A stretch of DNA of 25,567 bases from RGIG3009 sp964470515 (GCA_964470515.1 CAYYDD010000019.1:1-25567), one strand, 5' to 3'; shown: positions 12,197-21,443, numbered from the stretch's first letter. Program-made: numbers and translations. Notes: a model not told the origin generated them from the sequence alone.

Positions 12197-13404
12197 CCGT
12201 TATTACCGTCAGCCAACTCAACCGCTATGTCAAATCGCTGTTGGAGGGCGATGCCAACTTAGCCTGCGTGATGCTCAGCGGCGAGATCAGCAATTTTACC
12301 AATCATTATAAATCGGGGCATTGGTATCTGTCCTTAAAAGACGAAAACGCTCTTGTCAAGGCGGTGATGTTCCGCTCCGGCGTACAGCGGATGACGTTCG
12401 TGCCGGAAAACGGGATGAAGGTCATCGTGCGGGCGCGGGTGTCGCTGTATGAAAAGGACGGCTCGTTCCAACTGTATCTGGACGATATGCAGCCCGACGG
12501 CGCGGGCGCACTCCAAGTCGCCTTTGAACAGCTCAAGCTACGTCTGCACGAGGAGGGCCTGTTTGACGAAAGCCGCAAGCGCTCCATCCCGCCGTATCCG
12601 CAACGGATCGGAGTCATCACCTCCTCGACCGGCGCGGCGGTACGCGATATCATCAACGTGCTCGGTCGCCGCTATCCGCTTGCCGAGGTGGTGATGCTCC
12701 CCACGCTGGTGCAGGGGGACGGCGCACCGGCACAGCTGTGCGCGGCACTGCGGCACTTTGAAGCGATGAAAGCCGAAAACGACCCGCACACACCGGATGT
12801 GATCCTCATCGGTCGCGGTGGCGGCTCGCTGGAGGAGCTGTGGGCGTTCAACAGTGAACAGCTGGCCCGCACCATTGCGGCGGTCACCATCCCGGTGATC
12901 TCCTGCGTGGGTCACGAAACGGATTTTACCATCTGCGATTTCGTGTCCGATCTGCGCGCGCCTACCCCGTCGGCTGCGGCGGAGCTCGCCGTGCCGGACA
13001 GTGGGGAGCTCCGGCAACGCATTGCTTTTTTAGGTGCAGCCGCGAGCCGCGCGGCATCGTCGGTGGTCGCCAATCGTCGCCGTGGGCTGACGGAGCTGTC
13101 CGCCAAACGCTGCCTGTCCACACCGCTGTATCCCGTGGAGGAACGCGCGGTGCGGCTGGATCGGCTGACTCACCGCTTCACGGGCACCGCCGAGCGACTG
13201 GCGGCGCGTGCCGGCACACGGCTGGCGGCAGCCGCCGGCAAGCTGGATGCGATGAGCCCGTTGCGGGTGCTGTCCCGCGGGTATGCGCTCGCGAGTAAGG
13301 ACGGTGCCGTGCTCCGCTCGGTATCGCAGGTGGCGGAGAACGATACCATCGAATTGCGTTTACACGACGGTACGCTTGCGTGCCGCGTTGATAAAAGGAT
13401 GTGA
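12193..13404 (+). CDS. xseA: Exodeoxyribonuclease VII large subunit
   Basis: Exonuclease VII degrades single-stranded DNA to short oligonucleotides. The 403-residue product has an N-terminal OB fold (TVSQLNRYVKSLLEGDANLACVMLSGEISNFTNHYKSGHWYLSLKDENALVKAVMF). The catalytic domain follows with RIGVITSSTGAAVRDIINVLGRR, the GRGGGSLEELWAFNSEQLART block and CVGHETDFTICDFVSDLRAPTPSAAAELAVP. A long helical region and the C-terminal SPLRVLSRGYALASK segment complete it. Length is typical. The ATG overlaps the stop of the TsaD-like gene (ATGA). xseB follows 4 nt later. Confidence 0.96.
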   Translation: MTVITVSQLNRYVKSLLEGDANLACVMLSGEISNFTNHYKSGHWYLSLKDENALVKAVMFRSGVQRMTFVPENGMKVIVRARVSLYEKDGSFQLYLDDMQPDGAGALQVAFEQLKLRLHEEGLFDESRKRSIPPYPQRIGVITSSTGAAVRDIINVLGRRYPLAEVVMLPTLVQGDGAPAQLCAALRHFEAMKAENDPHTPDVILIGRGGGSLEELWAFNSEQLARTIAAVTIPVISCVGHETDFTICDFVSDLRAPTPSAAAELAVPDSGELRQRIAFLGAAASRAASSVVANRRRGLTELSAKRCLSTPLYPVEERAVRLDRLTHRFTGTAERLAARAGTRLAAAAGKLDAMSPLRVLSRGYALASKDGAVLRSVSQVAENDTIELRLHDGTLACRVDKRM

Positions 13405-13408
13405 ACCA

Positions 13409-13603
13409 ATGGCTGAAATGACGTTTGAGACCGCTATGGTGAGGCTGGAAGAGATCGTCGCCCTGCTGGAAAGCGGTAACTGCACACTGGACGATTCTCT
13501 TAAGCTGTTTGAGGAAGGCACGAAGCTGACGGCGTTTTGCAGCGATCAGCTGAAAACCGCCGAGCAGAAGATCGTACAACTGACGCAGGGAGAGGGCGAA
13601 TAA
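13409..13603 (+). CDS. xseB: Exodeoxyribonuclease VII small subunit
   Basis: This 64-residue helical hairpin protein carries the XseB signature FETAMVRLEEIVALLESGNCTLDDSLKLFEEGTKL. Several copies bind each XseA subunit. The start at 13409 is chosen for length and for AAAAGGATG just upstream; the frame is open further up inside xseA but that part is a shadow. One base separates its stop from the next start. Confidence 0.95.
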   Translation: MAEMTFETAMVRLEEIVALLESGNCTLDDSLKLFEEGTKLTAFCSDQLKTAEQKIVQLTQGEGE

Positions 13604-13604
13604 T

Positions 13605-14492
13605 ATGGCACTGTATACCGCCCGACTGACCGAGCATTTAGCGGCAGCGGAACGGGCTTTGACGGCGGCACTTCCCGCGACCGGGGGCGCGGTGAGCGTG
13701 GCCCCGCTGATGGCGTATGCCTGCGAGGGAGGCGGCAAACGCCTGCGCCCTGTGCTGCTGTTGGAATTTTGCCATCTGTGCGGTGGTGACACGGCGCGTG
13801 CGCTACCCTTTGCTGCGGCGATCGAGTTCATTCATTCGTATTCTCTGGTGCACGACGATCTGCCGTGTATGGATAACAGCCTGCTACGTCGCGGCAAGCC
13901 CTCGGTGCACGCCGCCTACGGTGAGACGATGGCACTGCTTGCGGGCGATGCCCTGCTCAACCGCGCGTTTGAGGTGATGCTGTCTCCCGAGGCTGCGGCC
14001 GATCAGGAGGCCGCCGCACTGCGTGCCGCGTATGAGCTGGCGGATCGCGCCGGTATCCATGGGATGATCGGCGGGCAGGTGCTGGATCTCGCCAGCGAGG
14101 GAAAGACCATTGATCTGGAAACACTGCAAGCCCTGCAGGAGGGCAAGACGGCAGCACTGCTTACGGCCGCGTGCCGTATGGGTGCCATCCTCGGCGGCGG
14201 CAGTGAGCAACAGCTCGAGGCCGCCGGCCGCTACGGGTATTATTTGGGTCTCTGCTTCCAGATCGTGGACGATATTTTGGACGTCACCGCCACCTCCGAG
14301 GAGCTCGGCAAGCCGGTGGGAAGTGACACGGAAAACGAAAAAATCACATATGTGTCGCTACTGGGTCTGGACGAGGCGCGTCGCCGTGCCGCTACCTATA
14401 CACAGCAGGCGAAGGAAGCGCTCACCGCGTTTCCCGACGAGCGCGCCGATTTATGTGCGCTGGCGGACGCATTGCTGAAACGGAGGAAGTAA
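13605..14492 (+). CDS. ispA: Farnesyl diphosphate synthase (short-chain polyprenyl synthase)
   Basis: Condenses isopentenyl diphosphate with allylic diphosphates to make farnesyl (or geranyl) diphosphate. The 295-residue protein has the GGKRLRP block, the first aspartate-rich motif in HDDLPCMDN (DDxxxxD with CM before the last Asp, as in bacterial FPP synthases), GGQVLDLASEGK, and the second motif QIVDDILD. Chain-length control cannot be fixed, but the inserted two residues in the first motif are characteristic of bacterial (type II) FPP synthases. It sits with xseB and dxs, as in many bacteria; the product feeds undecaprenyl and other prenyl lipids. Confidence 0.94.
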   Translation: MALYTARLTEHLAAAERALTAALPATGGAVSVAPLMAYACEGGGKRLRPVLLLEFCHLCGGDTARALPFAAAIEFIHSYSLVHDDLPCMDNSLLRRGKPSVHAAYGETMALLAGDALLNRAFEVMLSPEAAADQEAAALRAAYELADRAGIHGMIGGQVLDLASEGKTIDLETLQALQEGKTAALLTAACRMGAILGGGSEQQLEAAGRYGYYLGLCFQIVDDILDVTATSEELGKPVGSDTENEKITYVSLLGLDEARRRAATYTQQAKEALTAFPDERADLCALADALLKRRK

Positions 14493-14493
14493 T

Positions 14494-16362
14494 ATGGACA
14501 AGCCGATCCTATCCGCCATCCGTTCCCCGGAGGACGTCAAGCGGCTGCCGCGTGAACAGCTGGAGCCGCTGTGTGAGGAGCTGCGTCAGACCATCGTGCA
14601 GACGGTGGCCGCCAATGGCGGTCATCTGTCGTCCAATCTGGGTGTGGTCGAGCTGACGGTGGCACTGCACCGCGAATTTTCCCATCCTGACGACCGTATC
14701 GTGTGGGATGTGGGGCATCAATGCTATGCCCATAAGCTGCTGACCGGCCGCCTTGACCGCTTTGACACCCTGCGGCAGACGGGCGGGTTGTCCGGCTTCC
14801 CGAAGCCTACGGAAAGCGAGTACGATGCGTTTGTCGCCGGTCACAGCAGCACGGCGGTCTCCGCCGCCAACGGCATCGCCAAGGCCAAGGCCTTAGCGGG
14901 GGAGGACGGCTATACAGTCGCAGTGGTGGGCGACGGCGCGATGACCGGCGGTCTGGCCTATGAGGGCCTGTGCAACGCCGGGCGCAGTCACGATAAGCTC
15001 ATCGTTATCCTGAACGATAATCAGATGTCCATCAACCGCAACGTGGGATTTATGGCGCGGCATCTGTCGGCACTGCGCTCCTCGGTGCAGTACGTACAAA
15101 CGAAAAACAGCTTCGGCAACATCATTTCCGCCATCCCGCTCATCGGTAAACCGCTGCACCGCGGGATGGTGCGCATCAAAAGCCGCTTAAAGGATTCGCT
15201 ATATCACAGCAGCGAAATGTTTGAGGAAATGGGCTATTATTACCTCGGTCCTGTGGATGGTCACAACCTGCGTGACCTGATGCGTGCGCTGGAGACCGCC
15301 CGCCACCTCAGCCGTCCCGTGCTGCTGCACGTGGCCACGGTGAAAGGGCAGGGCTACAGCTATGCCCTGCAAAACCCCGATACCTACCACGGCATCTCCC
15401 GCTTTGACGTGGCGAGCGGTCAGGCCGAAAAGGGTGTGCCCGGCTTTTCACAAGCGGCGGGTCGCTGCCTGTGTACACTCGCGGAGCAGGATCCGCGCCT
15501 GTGCGTCGTGACCGCAGCGATGACCGGCGGCACGGGGCTGACGGAGTTTGCTTCCCGCTATCCCAAGCGTTGCTTTGACGTCGGCATCGCCGAGGAGCAC
15601 GCCGTGACCTTCTCGTCCGGCCTCGCGGTCGGCGGTGCCCTGCCTGTGTTTGCCGTGTATTCCACGTTTTTGCAGCGGGCATATGACCAGCTGCTCAACG
15701 ACACCGCCATTATGAATAACCACATCGTGCTGGCGATCGACCGCGCGGGCATCGTGCCGGACGACGGCGAGACCCATCAGGGCATCTTCGACGTGCCGTT
15801 CCTGTCCACCATTCCCAACACCACGGTGTTTGCCCCGGCCACGTTTGCCGAGCTCGAGATCAATTTAAAGCAGGCCTTGTATGACACGCCGGGTATTGCC
15901 GCCGTGCGGTATCCCAAGGGCACTGAGTTTCCGGCACTCGCGTCGTATAAGCCGGATTATCACCCCTATACGCTGTTCCGCGACCCGATGGCGGGCACGT
16001 TGGTCATCACCTACGGCCGTTTGTTCGGCAACGTGCTGCAGGCGGCCAAGCGGTTGCGTGTCAAGCAGCCGGTCTCCATTTTGAAGCTGACGCGTATTCT
16101 CCCCATCCCGGAGGAAACGCTGAAGATTGCCGCGTCGTATTCGCGCGTTATCTTCTTTGAGGAGAGTGCGCAAAACGGCGGTATCGCCCAGCAGTTTGGC
16201 GCGGCTTTGGTGCAACGGGGCTACCGCGGCGTGTACGAGCCGGTCGCTATCAACACCTTCATCCCCACCTGCTCGGTAGCGGATGGCCTGCGGCTGACCG
16301 GGCTGGATGCGGACGGTATGACCCGCCGTATATTGGGGGAGGGTCACAGTCGTGCCGAGTGA
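14494..16362 (+). CDS. dxs: 1-Deoxy-D-xylulose-5-phosphate synthase
   Basis: Thiamine-diphosphate enzyme that joins pyruvate and glyceraldehyde 3-phosphate, the first step of the MEP isoprenoid pathway. The 622-residue product has the N-terminal SSNLGVVELTVALH and WDVGHQCYAHKLLTGR blocks. The TPP motif is GDGAMTGGLAYEGLCNAG....LNDN. The central GHNL..L...L segment (DGHNLRDLMRAL) and the pyrimidine domain with FDVGIAEEHAVTFSSGLA are present, as is DRAGIVPDDGETHQGIFDVPFL. Length matches the family. GGAGGAAG at the end of ispA is its ribosome site. It overlaps the next gene by 11 nt. Confidence 0.97.
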   Translation: MDKPILSAIRSPEDVKRLPREQLEPLCEELRQTIVQTVAANGGHLSSNLGVVELTVALHREFSHPDDRIVWDVGHQCYAHKLLTGRLDRFDTLRQTGGLSGFPKPTESEYDAFVAGHSSTAVSAANGIAKAKALAGEDGYTVAVVGDGAMTGGLAYEGLCNAGRSHDKLIVILNDNQMSINRNVGFMARHLSALRSSVQYVQTKNSFGNIISAIPLIGKPLHRGMVRIKSRLKDSLYHSSEMFEEMGYYYLGPVDGHNLRDLMRALETARHLSRPVLLHVATVKGQGYSYALQNPDTYHGISRFDVASGQAEKGVPGFSQAAGRCLCTLAEQDPRLCVVTAAMTGGTGLTEFASRYPKRCFDVGIAEEHAVTFSSGLAVGGALPVFAVYSTFLQRAYDQLLNDTAIMNNHIVLAIDRAGIVPDDGETHQGIFDVPFLSTIPNTTVFAPATFAELEINLKQALYDTPGIAAVRYPKGTEFPALASYKPDYHPYTLFRDPMAGTLVITYGRLFGNVLQAAKRLRVKQPVSILKLTRILPIPEETLKIAASYSRVIFFEESAQNGGIAQQFGAALVQRGYRGVYEPVAINTFIPTCSVADGLRLTGLDADGMTRRILGEGHSRAE

Positions 16363-17167
16363 ACAGCGTCTGGACGTATGGCTGGTCGCGAACGGCCTTG
16401 CCACCGGGCGCGATAAAGCGTGCGAACGCATCCGCGCCGGCGAGGTCGCCGTCAACGGTGCGGTGGTGTGCAAGCCGGCACATCGGGTGTCACCCACGGA
16501 CACGGTCTGCTGTGCCGCGGCGGATAATTATGTCGGTCGCGGCGGCTTAAAGCTGGAGCACGCTCTCGGTCTCACCGAGCCGCTGACACCCGGCTGTGTG
16601 GCAATGGATGTCGGTGCTTCGACGGGTGGCTTTACGGAGTGCCTGCTTCGCGCCGGTGTGTCCCGCGTGTTTGCGATTGATGTCGGGCATGACCAGTTGC
16701 ATCCGTCCTTGCGGGAGGATGACCGCGTCGTCGATCTGTCGGGTACGGATATCCGTCGGCAGGAGACTCTGCATTCCGTTATCGCACCGTCCTCGGTGGA
16801 CGTGCTGACGATGGACGTGTCCTTTATCTCGTTGCGTGCGGTGTTGCCGTCGGTATTTGTGTTCTTAAAGCCGAATGCCCGTCTTTTCTTACTTATCAAG
16901 CCGCAGTTTGAGGCAGGTCGCGCGGATGTCGGCAAAAACGGCATCGTCAGTGACCGCCGTGTGCATTGCCGCGTACTGCACGAGCTGTGTGATTTTTTTG
17001 CCGAGCAGGAGTGCTCGTTGGAAGCACTGACCGCCTCACCCATCACGGGCGGTGCGGGTCGGCAAAACGGTAACATTGAATACGTGGCGTTGCTCCGCCG
17101 CAGCGGTCGGCATACCGTGCCGGATATCCGCGCTTTGGTGGAGGAAAGCTTTGCGGCGTTACGTTAA
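16352..17167 (+). CDS. tlyA: TlyA-family rRNA 2'-O-methyltransferase
   Basis: TlyA proteins methylate ribose in 16S/23S rRNA. The 271-residue product has an N-terminal S4 RNA-binding domain (RLDVWLVANGLATGRDKACERIRAGEVAVNG) and a Rossmann-like FtsJ methyltransferase domain. The S-adenosylmethionine motif is MDVGASTGGFTECLL. Further motifs are FAIDVGHDQL, LTMDVSFISLRAVLP and the catalytic-type Lys in LLIKPQFEAGR. The start is GTG at 16352, 11 nt inside dxs, with GGGGGAGGG upstream. The TAA stop codon (17165-17167) lies inside the terminal repeat of the intergenic element that follows, which suggests the insertion reshaped the gene's end. Confidence 0.94.
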   Translation: MPSEQRLDVWLVANGLATGRDKACERIRAGEVAVNGAVVCKPAHRVSPTDTVCCAAADNYVGRGGLKLEHALGLTEPLTPGCVAMDVGASTGGFTECLLRAGVSRVFAIDVGHDQLHPSLREDDRVVDLSGTDIRRQETLHSVIAPSSVDVLTMDVSFISLRAVLPSVFVFLKPNARLFLLIKPQFEAGRADVGKNGIVSDRRVHCRVLHELCDFFAEQECSLEALTASPITGGAGRQNGNIEYVALLRRSGRHTVPDIRALVEESFAALR

Positions 17168-17324
17168 CCACAGCTGACGCACCCGAGCCCGCCTAAAACG
17201 GCGGCTTGGGGGTGCCTTATGGCTTGTTATTATCGCAAAGCTTTCGGATTTACCAGTATTTTAACGCAGCAGACGCAACATTTCCCCAAAGTAAATTGGG
17301 TTCAAGTGCGTCAGCTGTGGTTAA
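17164..17324. repeat. Intergenic MITE-like element, copy 2, with perfect 19-bp terminal inverted repeats
   Basis: TTAACCACAGCTGACGCAC at 17164-17182 is the exact reverse complement of 17306-17324, giving a 161-bp unit with no coding content. Inside the left half is the hairpin CCGCC-TAAAAC-GGCGG. The left 67 bp match the repeat at 10751-10818. It supplies the tlyA stop codon on one side and ends six bases before the GGAGG of nadK on the other. No larger coding relative is in the window. Confidence 0.75.
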
Positions 17325-17337
17325 CGGAGGTGTCGGG

Positions 17338-18171
17338 ATGAACGTAGCCGTGATCCCCAACTACCAAACTGAAGAAGGCGGGCGTGCGCTCGGGCAGGTC
17401 TGTGCAGCCTTGGAAGTGCTGGCCATCCCGTTCGTCACACCGCAGGATAAGGCGTTTCCTCCGCAGGATATCGATGCTTGCCTTGCCGCGTGCGACGTGG
17501 TCATCGCCCTCGGCGGTGACGGTACCATCATTCATTGTGCCAAGCGCGCTGCGGCCTACGGCAAGCCCGTGCTGGGTATCAACAGCGGGCGGCTGGGCTT
17601 TATGGCGGGGCTGGAGCTGAATGAGCTGGATCAGCTGGAACGGCTGCTCAGCGGCGATTATGAGGTCGAGCATCGGATGCTGTTGGACGTTACCGTGCAC
17701 AGCGAGGGGGGCGAGGTACGCAGCCGTGCTCTTAATGAAGCGGTGGTCTCTCGCGGAGCACTCTCGCGTATGGTGGAGATCAGTGTGGAAAACAACGGCG
17801 CGCCGGTGGCCGCATATCAGGCCGACGGTGTCATCGTTGCCACGCCTACGGGCTCCACGGCGTATTCGCTGTCAGCGGGCGGTCCGATGGTGGATCCCGC
17901 GCTGGATTGCCTGTTGCTGACCCCCATCTGCCCCCATTCGTTACGTACACGGCCGTATCTGTTCCATAAGGACGCACGGCTGACACTGACCCCGGGCCAT
18001 CGCAAGGGCGTGCCGGTGTTCGTCACGGTGGACGGCGAGGAGGCTATTCCCGTGTCGGAAAGCGGCACCGTTCAGGTGTCACGCTCGGAGATCACGGCAG
18101 CGCTGATCCGTATGAAGCAGCTGTCGTTTTATGAAACACTTGGTCAAAAACTGATGAACAGGAGGGTGTGA
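17338..18171 (+). CDS. nadK: NAD kinase
   Basis: Phosphorylates NAD to NADP. The 277-residue product has the GGDGT motif (VIALGGDGTIIH), NSGRLGFMAGLE, the NEAVVSRG block, and PTGSTAYSLSAGGPMVDP. The ATG at 17338 follows CGGAGGTG. Any upstream extension would read through the repeat element and is rejected. argR follows 3 nt after its stop. Confidence 0.95.
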   Translation: MNVAVIPNYQTEEGGRALGQVCAALEVLAIPFVTPQDKAFPPQDIDACLAACDVVIALGGDGTIIHCAKRAAAYGKPVLGINSGRLGFMAGLELNELDQLERLLSGDYEVEHRMLLDVTVHSEGGEVRSRALNEAVVSRGALSRMVEISVENNGAPVAAYQADGVIVATPTGSTAYSLSAGGPMVDPALDCLLLTPICPHSLRTRPYLFHKDARLTLTPGHRKGVPVFVTVDGEEAIPVSESGTVQVSRSEITAALIRMKQLSFYETLGQKLMNRRV

Positions 18172-18174
18172 GGT

Positions 18175-18630
18175 ATGAAGACCAAACGCCAATCCCGCAT
18201 TTTAGAGATCATCCAAAGCCGCCGCATCGAAACGCAGGACGAGCTGATCGTTGCCCTACAGGAAAGCGGCTTCCCGGTCACACAGGCCACCGTCTCGCGC
18301 GATATCAAGGAGCTGCGGCTTATCAAAACGCTGGATAATACCGGCGCGTACTGCTACGCTGTGGCCACGCCCGAAAAGGCGCAGATCTCGTCGCGCTTTC
18401 ACTCCATTTTTCAAGATGCGGTGCGTAGTGTGGATTTCGCCGGCAATCTGGTGGTCGTCAAGTGCATCGCCGGTATGGCGAATGCCGCGTGCGCGGCGAT
18501 GGATTCCATGCACTGGGATACCGTGATCGGCACCCTCGCGGGGGACGATACCTTCGTGTGTATCACGAAAACGCAGGAAAACGCCGTCGGTCTGGTGGAG
18601 GAATTGAAAAAACTGCAGAGGCAGGAGTAA
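18175..18630 (+). CDS. argR: Arginine repressor ArgR/AhrC
   Basis: Arginine-dependent hexameric regulator of arginine synthesis and breakdown. The 151-residue product has the N-terminal winged helix (KRQSRILEIIQSRRIETQDELIVALQESGFPVTQATVSRDIKELRL, with the SRD recognition helix). The C-terminal domain ends in the arginine-binding GTLAGDDTFVCI (usual GTIAGDDT). The recN-argR pairing is standard in Firmicutes. The ribosome site is GGAGGGTGTGAGGT. Confidence 0.95.
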   Translation: MKTKRQSRILEIIQSRRIETQDELIVALQESGFPVTQATVSRDIKELRLIKTLDNTGAYCYAVATPEKAQISSRFHSIFQDAVRSVDFAGNLVVVKCIAGMANAACAAMDSMHWDTVIGTLAGDDTFVCITKTQENAVGLVEELKKLQRQE

Positions 18631-18633
18631 GCT

Positions 18634-20310
18634 ATGCTCGATTGTTTATACATTGAGAATATCGCTGTGATCGAGCGGGCGGAGATCCATTTCCACACCG
18701 GCTTCAACGTGCTGACGGGTGAAACGGGTGCGGGTAAATCCATCATCATTGATGCGATCAACGCCGTACTCGGCGAACGCACGCGCCGTGATCTGGTGCG
18801 TACCGGCAGCGATACGGCGCGTGTCACCGCTCTGTTTTCCTCGCTGTCCGCGTGGGCGGAGGAGCAGCTGACGGCACTGGGCTTTCCGCCGGATGAGGAC
18901 GGAAACGTGCTCATCACCCGCACCATTGTTGCGGAGGGAAAGAGCAGCTGTACTGTCAACGGCCGCCCCGCTACGGCGGCACTGCTACGGGAGCTCGGCC
19001 ACGCGCTCATCGATCTGCACGGCCAGCACGAAAATCAACGGTTGCTGTCCGCCGACCAGCATCTCGCGTACTTAGATCGCTTCGGCGATCTTAGCACGGT
19101 GCGTGAGGCGTATACGGCGGTGTATCGGGAGTGGAGCCGCGTCAGACGCGAGCTGTCCCATGCCGATATCGACGAGCAGGAAAAGGCCCGTCGGCTCGAT
19201 ATCCTGCGGTATCAGATCGAAGAGATCGAGGCCGCCGGGTTGCAGTCGGGTGAGGAAGAGGGATTGCAGGCGCGCCGCACACTGTACCGCAATTCCGAAA
19301 AGGTCGCGGGGCAGATGGCGAAGGCGCGGGTACTGCTCTTCGGTGACGGGGACAGTGACGGCGCGGTATCGCTGGCACAGCAGGCCGCCGTCGCCGCCAA
19401 CGGCGCGGCACGGTATCTCGAGCAGGCGGTGTCACCCGCCGCACGGCTTCAGGAGGCTCTATATGAGCTTCAGGATGCCGCCGAGGAGCTGGAGGCCGCT
19501 GCTGAGCTGTTGGAGTTTGACCCGCGCGAGCGGGATGCTGCGGAGGAACGGTGGGAGCTGATCCGCCGTCTCACCGCAAAATACGGTGCCACCACCGATG
19601 AGGTGTTGGCTTTTTTGGAAAACGCACGGGAGCAGGCGCGCAACATTGAGCTGTCGGATGAGATCACCCGCCGCCTCGCCGAGCAGGAGCGGCAGCTGTA
19701 TGCCGCAGTGGAAAGAGCCGCCGACGAGCTGACCGCACAGCGGCAGATAGCAGCCGAACGGTTTGCCGCCGCCGTCGGGCAGCAGCTTACCTTTCTGGAT
19801 ATGCCGAACGTCTCGCTGGTCATCGAGCGGCAGGCGACGGAATACACCGCTACTGGTGCGGATCGCATCGAGTTTCTGATGTCTGCCAACGTGGGTGAGC
19901 CGCCGAAGCCCATCACGCGCATCGCGTCGGGCGGCGAGCTGTCCCGCATTATGCTGGCCATCAAGGCGGTGCTGGCGGATGCGGATGAGATCGACACCCT
20001 CATCTTTGACGAGATCGACACCGGCATCAGCGGTCGCGCCGCGCAAAGGGTGGGCGACCGCCTGCGCCTTACGGCGAACAGCACGGTAGCAGGGCGGCAT
20101 CGGCAGGTACTGTGTGTCACGCATCTGGCGCAGATTGCCGCGCAGGCTCAGCACCATTATCTCATTGAAAAATCCGTGCGCGACGGCCGCACCTATACGG
20201 CTGTCACCCCGTTGTCGGATGCACAGCGCGAGCAAGAGCTGGCACGCATCATCGGCGGCACGGTGACCGAGGCCACCCTGCAAGCCGCACGGGAAATGCT
20301 GAATCATTAA
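18634..20310 (+). CDS. recN: DNA repair protein RecN
   Basis: SMC-like ATPase acting early at DNA double-strand breaks. The 558-residue product has Walker A GETGAGKSIIIDAI near residue 30, a long coiled-coil middle (about residues 150-380), the ABC signature ASGGELSRIMLAIKAVL, Walker B TLIFDEIDTGISG, and the switch CVTHLAQIAAQAQHHYLIEK. AGGCAGGAG precedes the ATG, 3 nt after argR. It is not followed by spoIVB as in many Clostridia. Confidence 0.96.
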   Translation: MLDCLYIENIAVIERAEIHFHTGFNVLTGETGAGKSIIIDAINAVLGERTRRDLVRTGSDTARVTALFSSLSAWAEEQLTALGFPPDEDGNVLITRTIVAEGKSSCTVNGRPATAALLRELGHALIDLHGQHENQRLLSADQHLAYLDRFGDLSTVREAYTAVYREWSRVRRELSHADIDEQEKARRLDILRYQIEEIEAAGLQSGEEEGLQARRTLYRNSEKVAGQMAKARVLLFGDGDSDGAVSLAQQAAVAANGAARYLEQAVSPAARLQEALYELQDAAEELEAAAELLEFDPRERDAAEERWELIRRLTAKYGATTDEVLAFLENAREQARNIELSDEITRRLAEQERQLYAAVERAADELTAQRQIAAERFAAAVGQQLTFLDMPNVSLVIERQATEYTATGADRIEFLMSANVGEPPKPITRIASGGELSRIMLAIKAVLADADEIDTLIFDEIDTGISGRAAQRVGDRLRLTANSTVAGRHRQVLCVTHLAQIAAQAQHHYLIEKSVRDGRTYTAVTPLSDAQREQELARIIGGTVTEATLQAAREMLNH

Positions 20311-20327
20311 AAGAGGAAGTTAATGCT

Positions 20328-20630
20328 ATGAACACCAAACTGCGTAACGACGATATGGACTTTTTGTTTGATGCCATCCTACAGCTCCGTGACCGCGACG
20401 AGTGCTATCAGTTCTTTGAAGATCTGTGTACGGTGCAGGAGCTGAAGGCGCTGTCGCAACGCTTGGCCGTGGCGAAGATGCTGGACGATAAGTGCGTGTA
20501 TACCGATATCGAGGAGCGCACCGGCGCATCCACAGCGACCATCAGCCGTGTGAACCGTTCACTGCAATACGGCTGCGATGCGTACCGTATGGTGTTCGAC
20601 CGTCTGGCCGAAAAGGAAGGCGGACAATGA
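20328..20630 (+). CDS. YerC/YecD family TrpR-related regulator
   Basis: This 100-residue protein matches the TrpR-like YerC/YecD family of Firmicutes: FLFDAILQLRDRDECYQFFEDLCTVQELKALSQRLAVAKMLDDKCVYTDIEERTGASTATISRVNRSLQYG. The helix-turn-helix is at about residues 57-80. Targets are unknown. The start follows AGAGGAAG. Its stop overlaps the methyltransferase start (ATGA), so the two are translationally coupled. Confidence 0.92.
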   Translation: MNTKLRNDDMDFLFDAILQLRDRDECYQFFEDLCTVQELKALSQRLAVAKMLDDKCVYTDIEERTGASTATISRVNRSLQYGCDAYRMVFDRLAEKEGGQ

Positions 20631-21388
20631 GCGGTTATCGGGATTTTTCGGAGTTCTACGACCGTTTGATGACGGATGTGGACTACCGTGCCTACGCGGA
20701 CTATCTGCTGGTGCTGTTCGAGCGGCACGGCACACGGCCGCGTACCGTGCTGGATATCGCGTGCGGCTCGGGAACGCTGTGCGCAGAGCTGGCACAGCGT
20801 GGAGTAGACGCCATCGGCGCGGATGCATCGGAGGGGATGCTCGCGCGGGCGGCGGAAAAGCTGCCGGGTGCGCTGTGGCTGTGTCAGGATATGCGCGAGC
20901 TGGATCTGTACGGCACGGTGGATGGCGCCCTCTGCACGCTGGACAGCTTGAATCATCTGTGCAGTACTGCGGATATCGCACAGGTATTCCGCCGTGTGCG
21001 GCTGTTTGTCGAGCCGGGTGGGCTGTTTATTTTTGATGTCAACACGCCGTACAAGCACCGGGAGGTGCTGGCCGACCGCGCGTTCGTGTTTGAGGAGAAC
21101 GGCGTGTTCTGCACGTGGCGCACGGTGTACGTGCCGCGGCAGCACCGCGTGGATATGTACCTCGACTTTTTTGCCGAGGATGAGGACGGCCGCTACGAGC
21201 GGTATGAGGATACCGTGCGTGAGCGCGCGTATTCCGAACGCACCCTGCGCCGTCTGCTAAGCGATACCGGCTGGGAAACGTTGGCGGTGTACGGCGATAT
21301 GACCGATGCGCCGCCCGTTGCTGATTGTCAGAGGATGATATTCGTGGCACGCAGTACCCGTACCGAGCAGGAAGCACGTGGAATGTAA
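20627..21388 (+). CDS. Class I SAM-dependent methyltransferase
   Basis: This 253-residue protein has the Rossmann methyltransferase motif I (VLDIACGSGTLCAELAQRG), motif II (AIGADASEGMLARAAEK), motif III/IV (LCQDMRELDLYGTVDGALCTLDSLNHL) and FRRVRLFVEPGGLFIFDVNTPYK. This is the family of small clostridial methyltransferases with an FYDRLM N terminus. The substrate is unknown. The ATG overlaps the YerC stop. An open frame starting upstream at 20492 is a shadow of the YerC gene. Confidence 0.88.
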   Translation: MSGYRDFSEFYDRLMTDVDYRAYADYLLVLFERHGTRPRTVLDIACGSGTLCAELAQRGVDAIGADASEGMLARAAEKLPGALWLCQDMRELDLYGTVDGALCTLDSLNHLCSTADIAQVFRRVRLFVEPGGLFIFDVNTPYKHREVLADRAFVFEENGVFCTWRTVYVPRQHRVDMYLDFFAEDEDGRYERYEDTVRERAYSERTLRRLLSDTGWETLAVYGDMTDAPPVADCQRMIFVARSTRTEQEARGM

Positions 21389-21443
21389 GGGCTTACGAGT
21401 ATTGTGGTTAATTGTGATACGTTAAAGGAGAACGGCATATACT

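Noticed and set aside
21389..21443. TTGTGGTTAATTG before hslO as a third copy of the tlyA-nadK repeat
   Set aside because: Only nine bases (TGTGGTTAA) are shared, without the hairpin or the GTGCGTCAG part.
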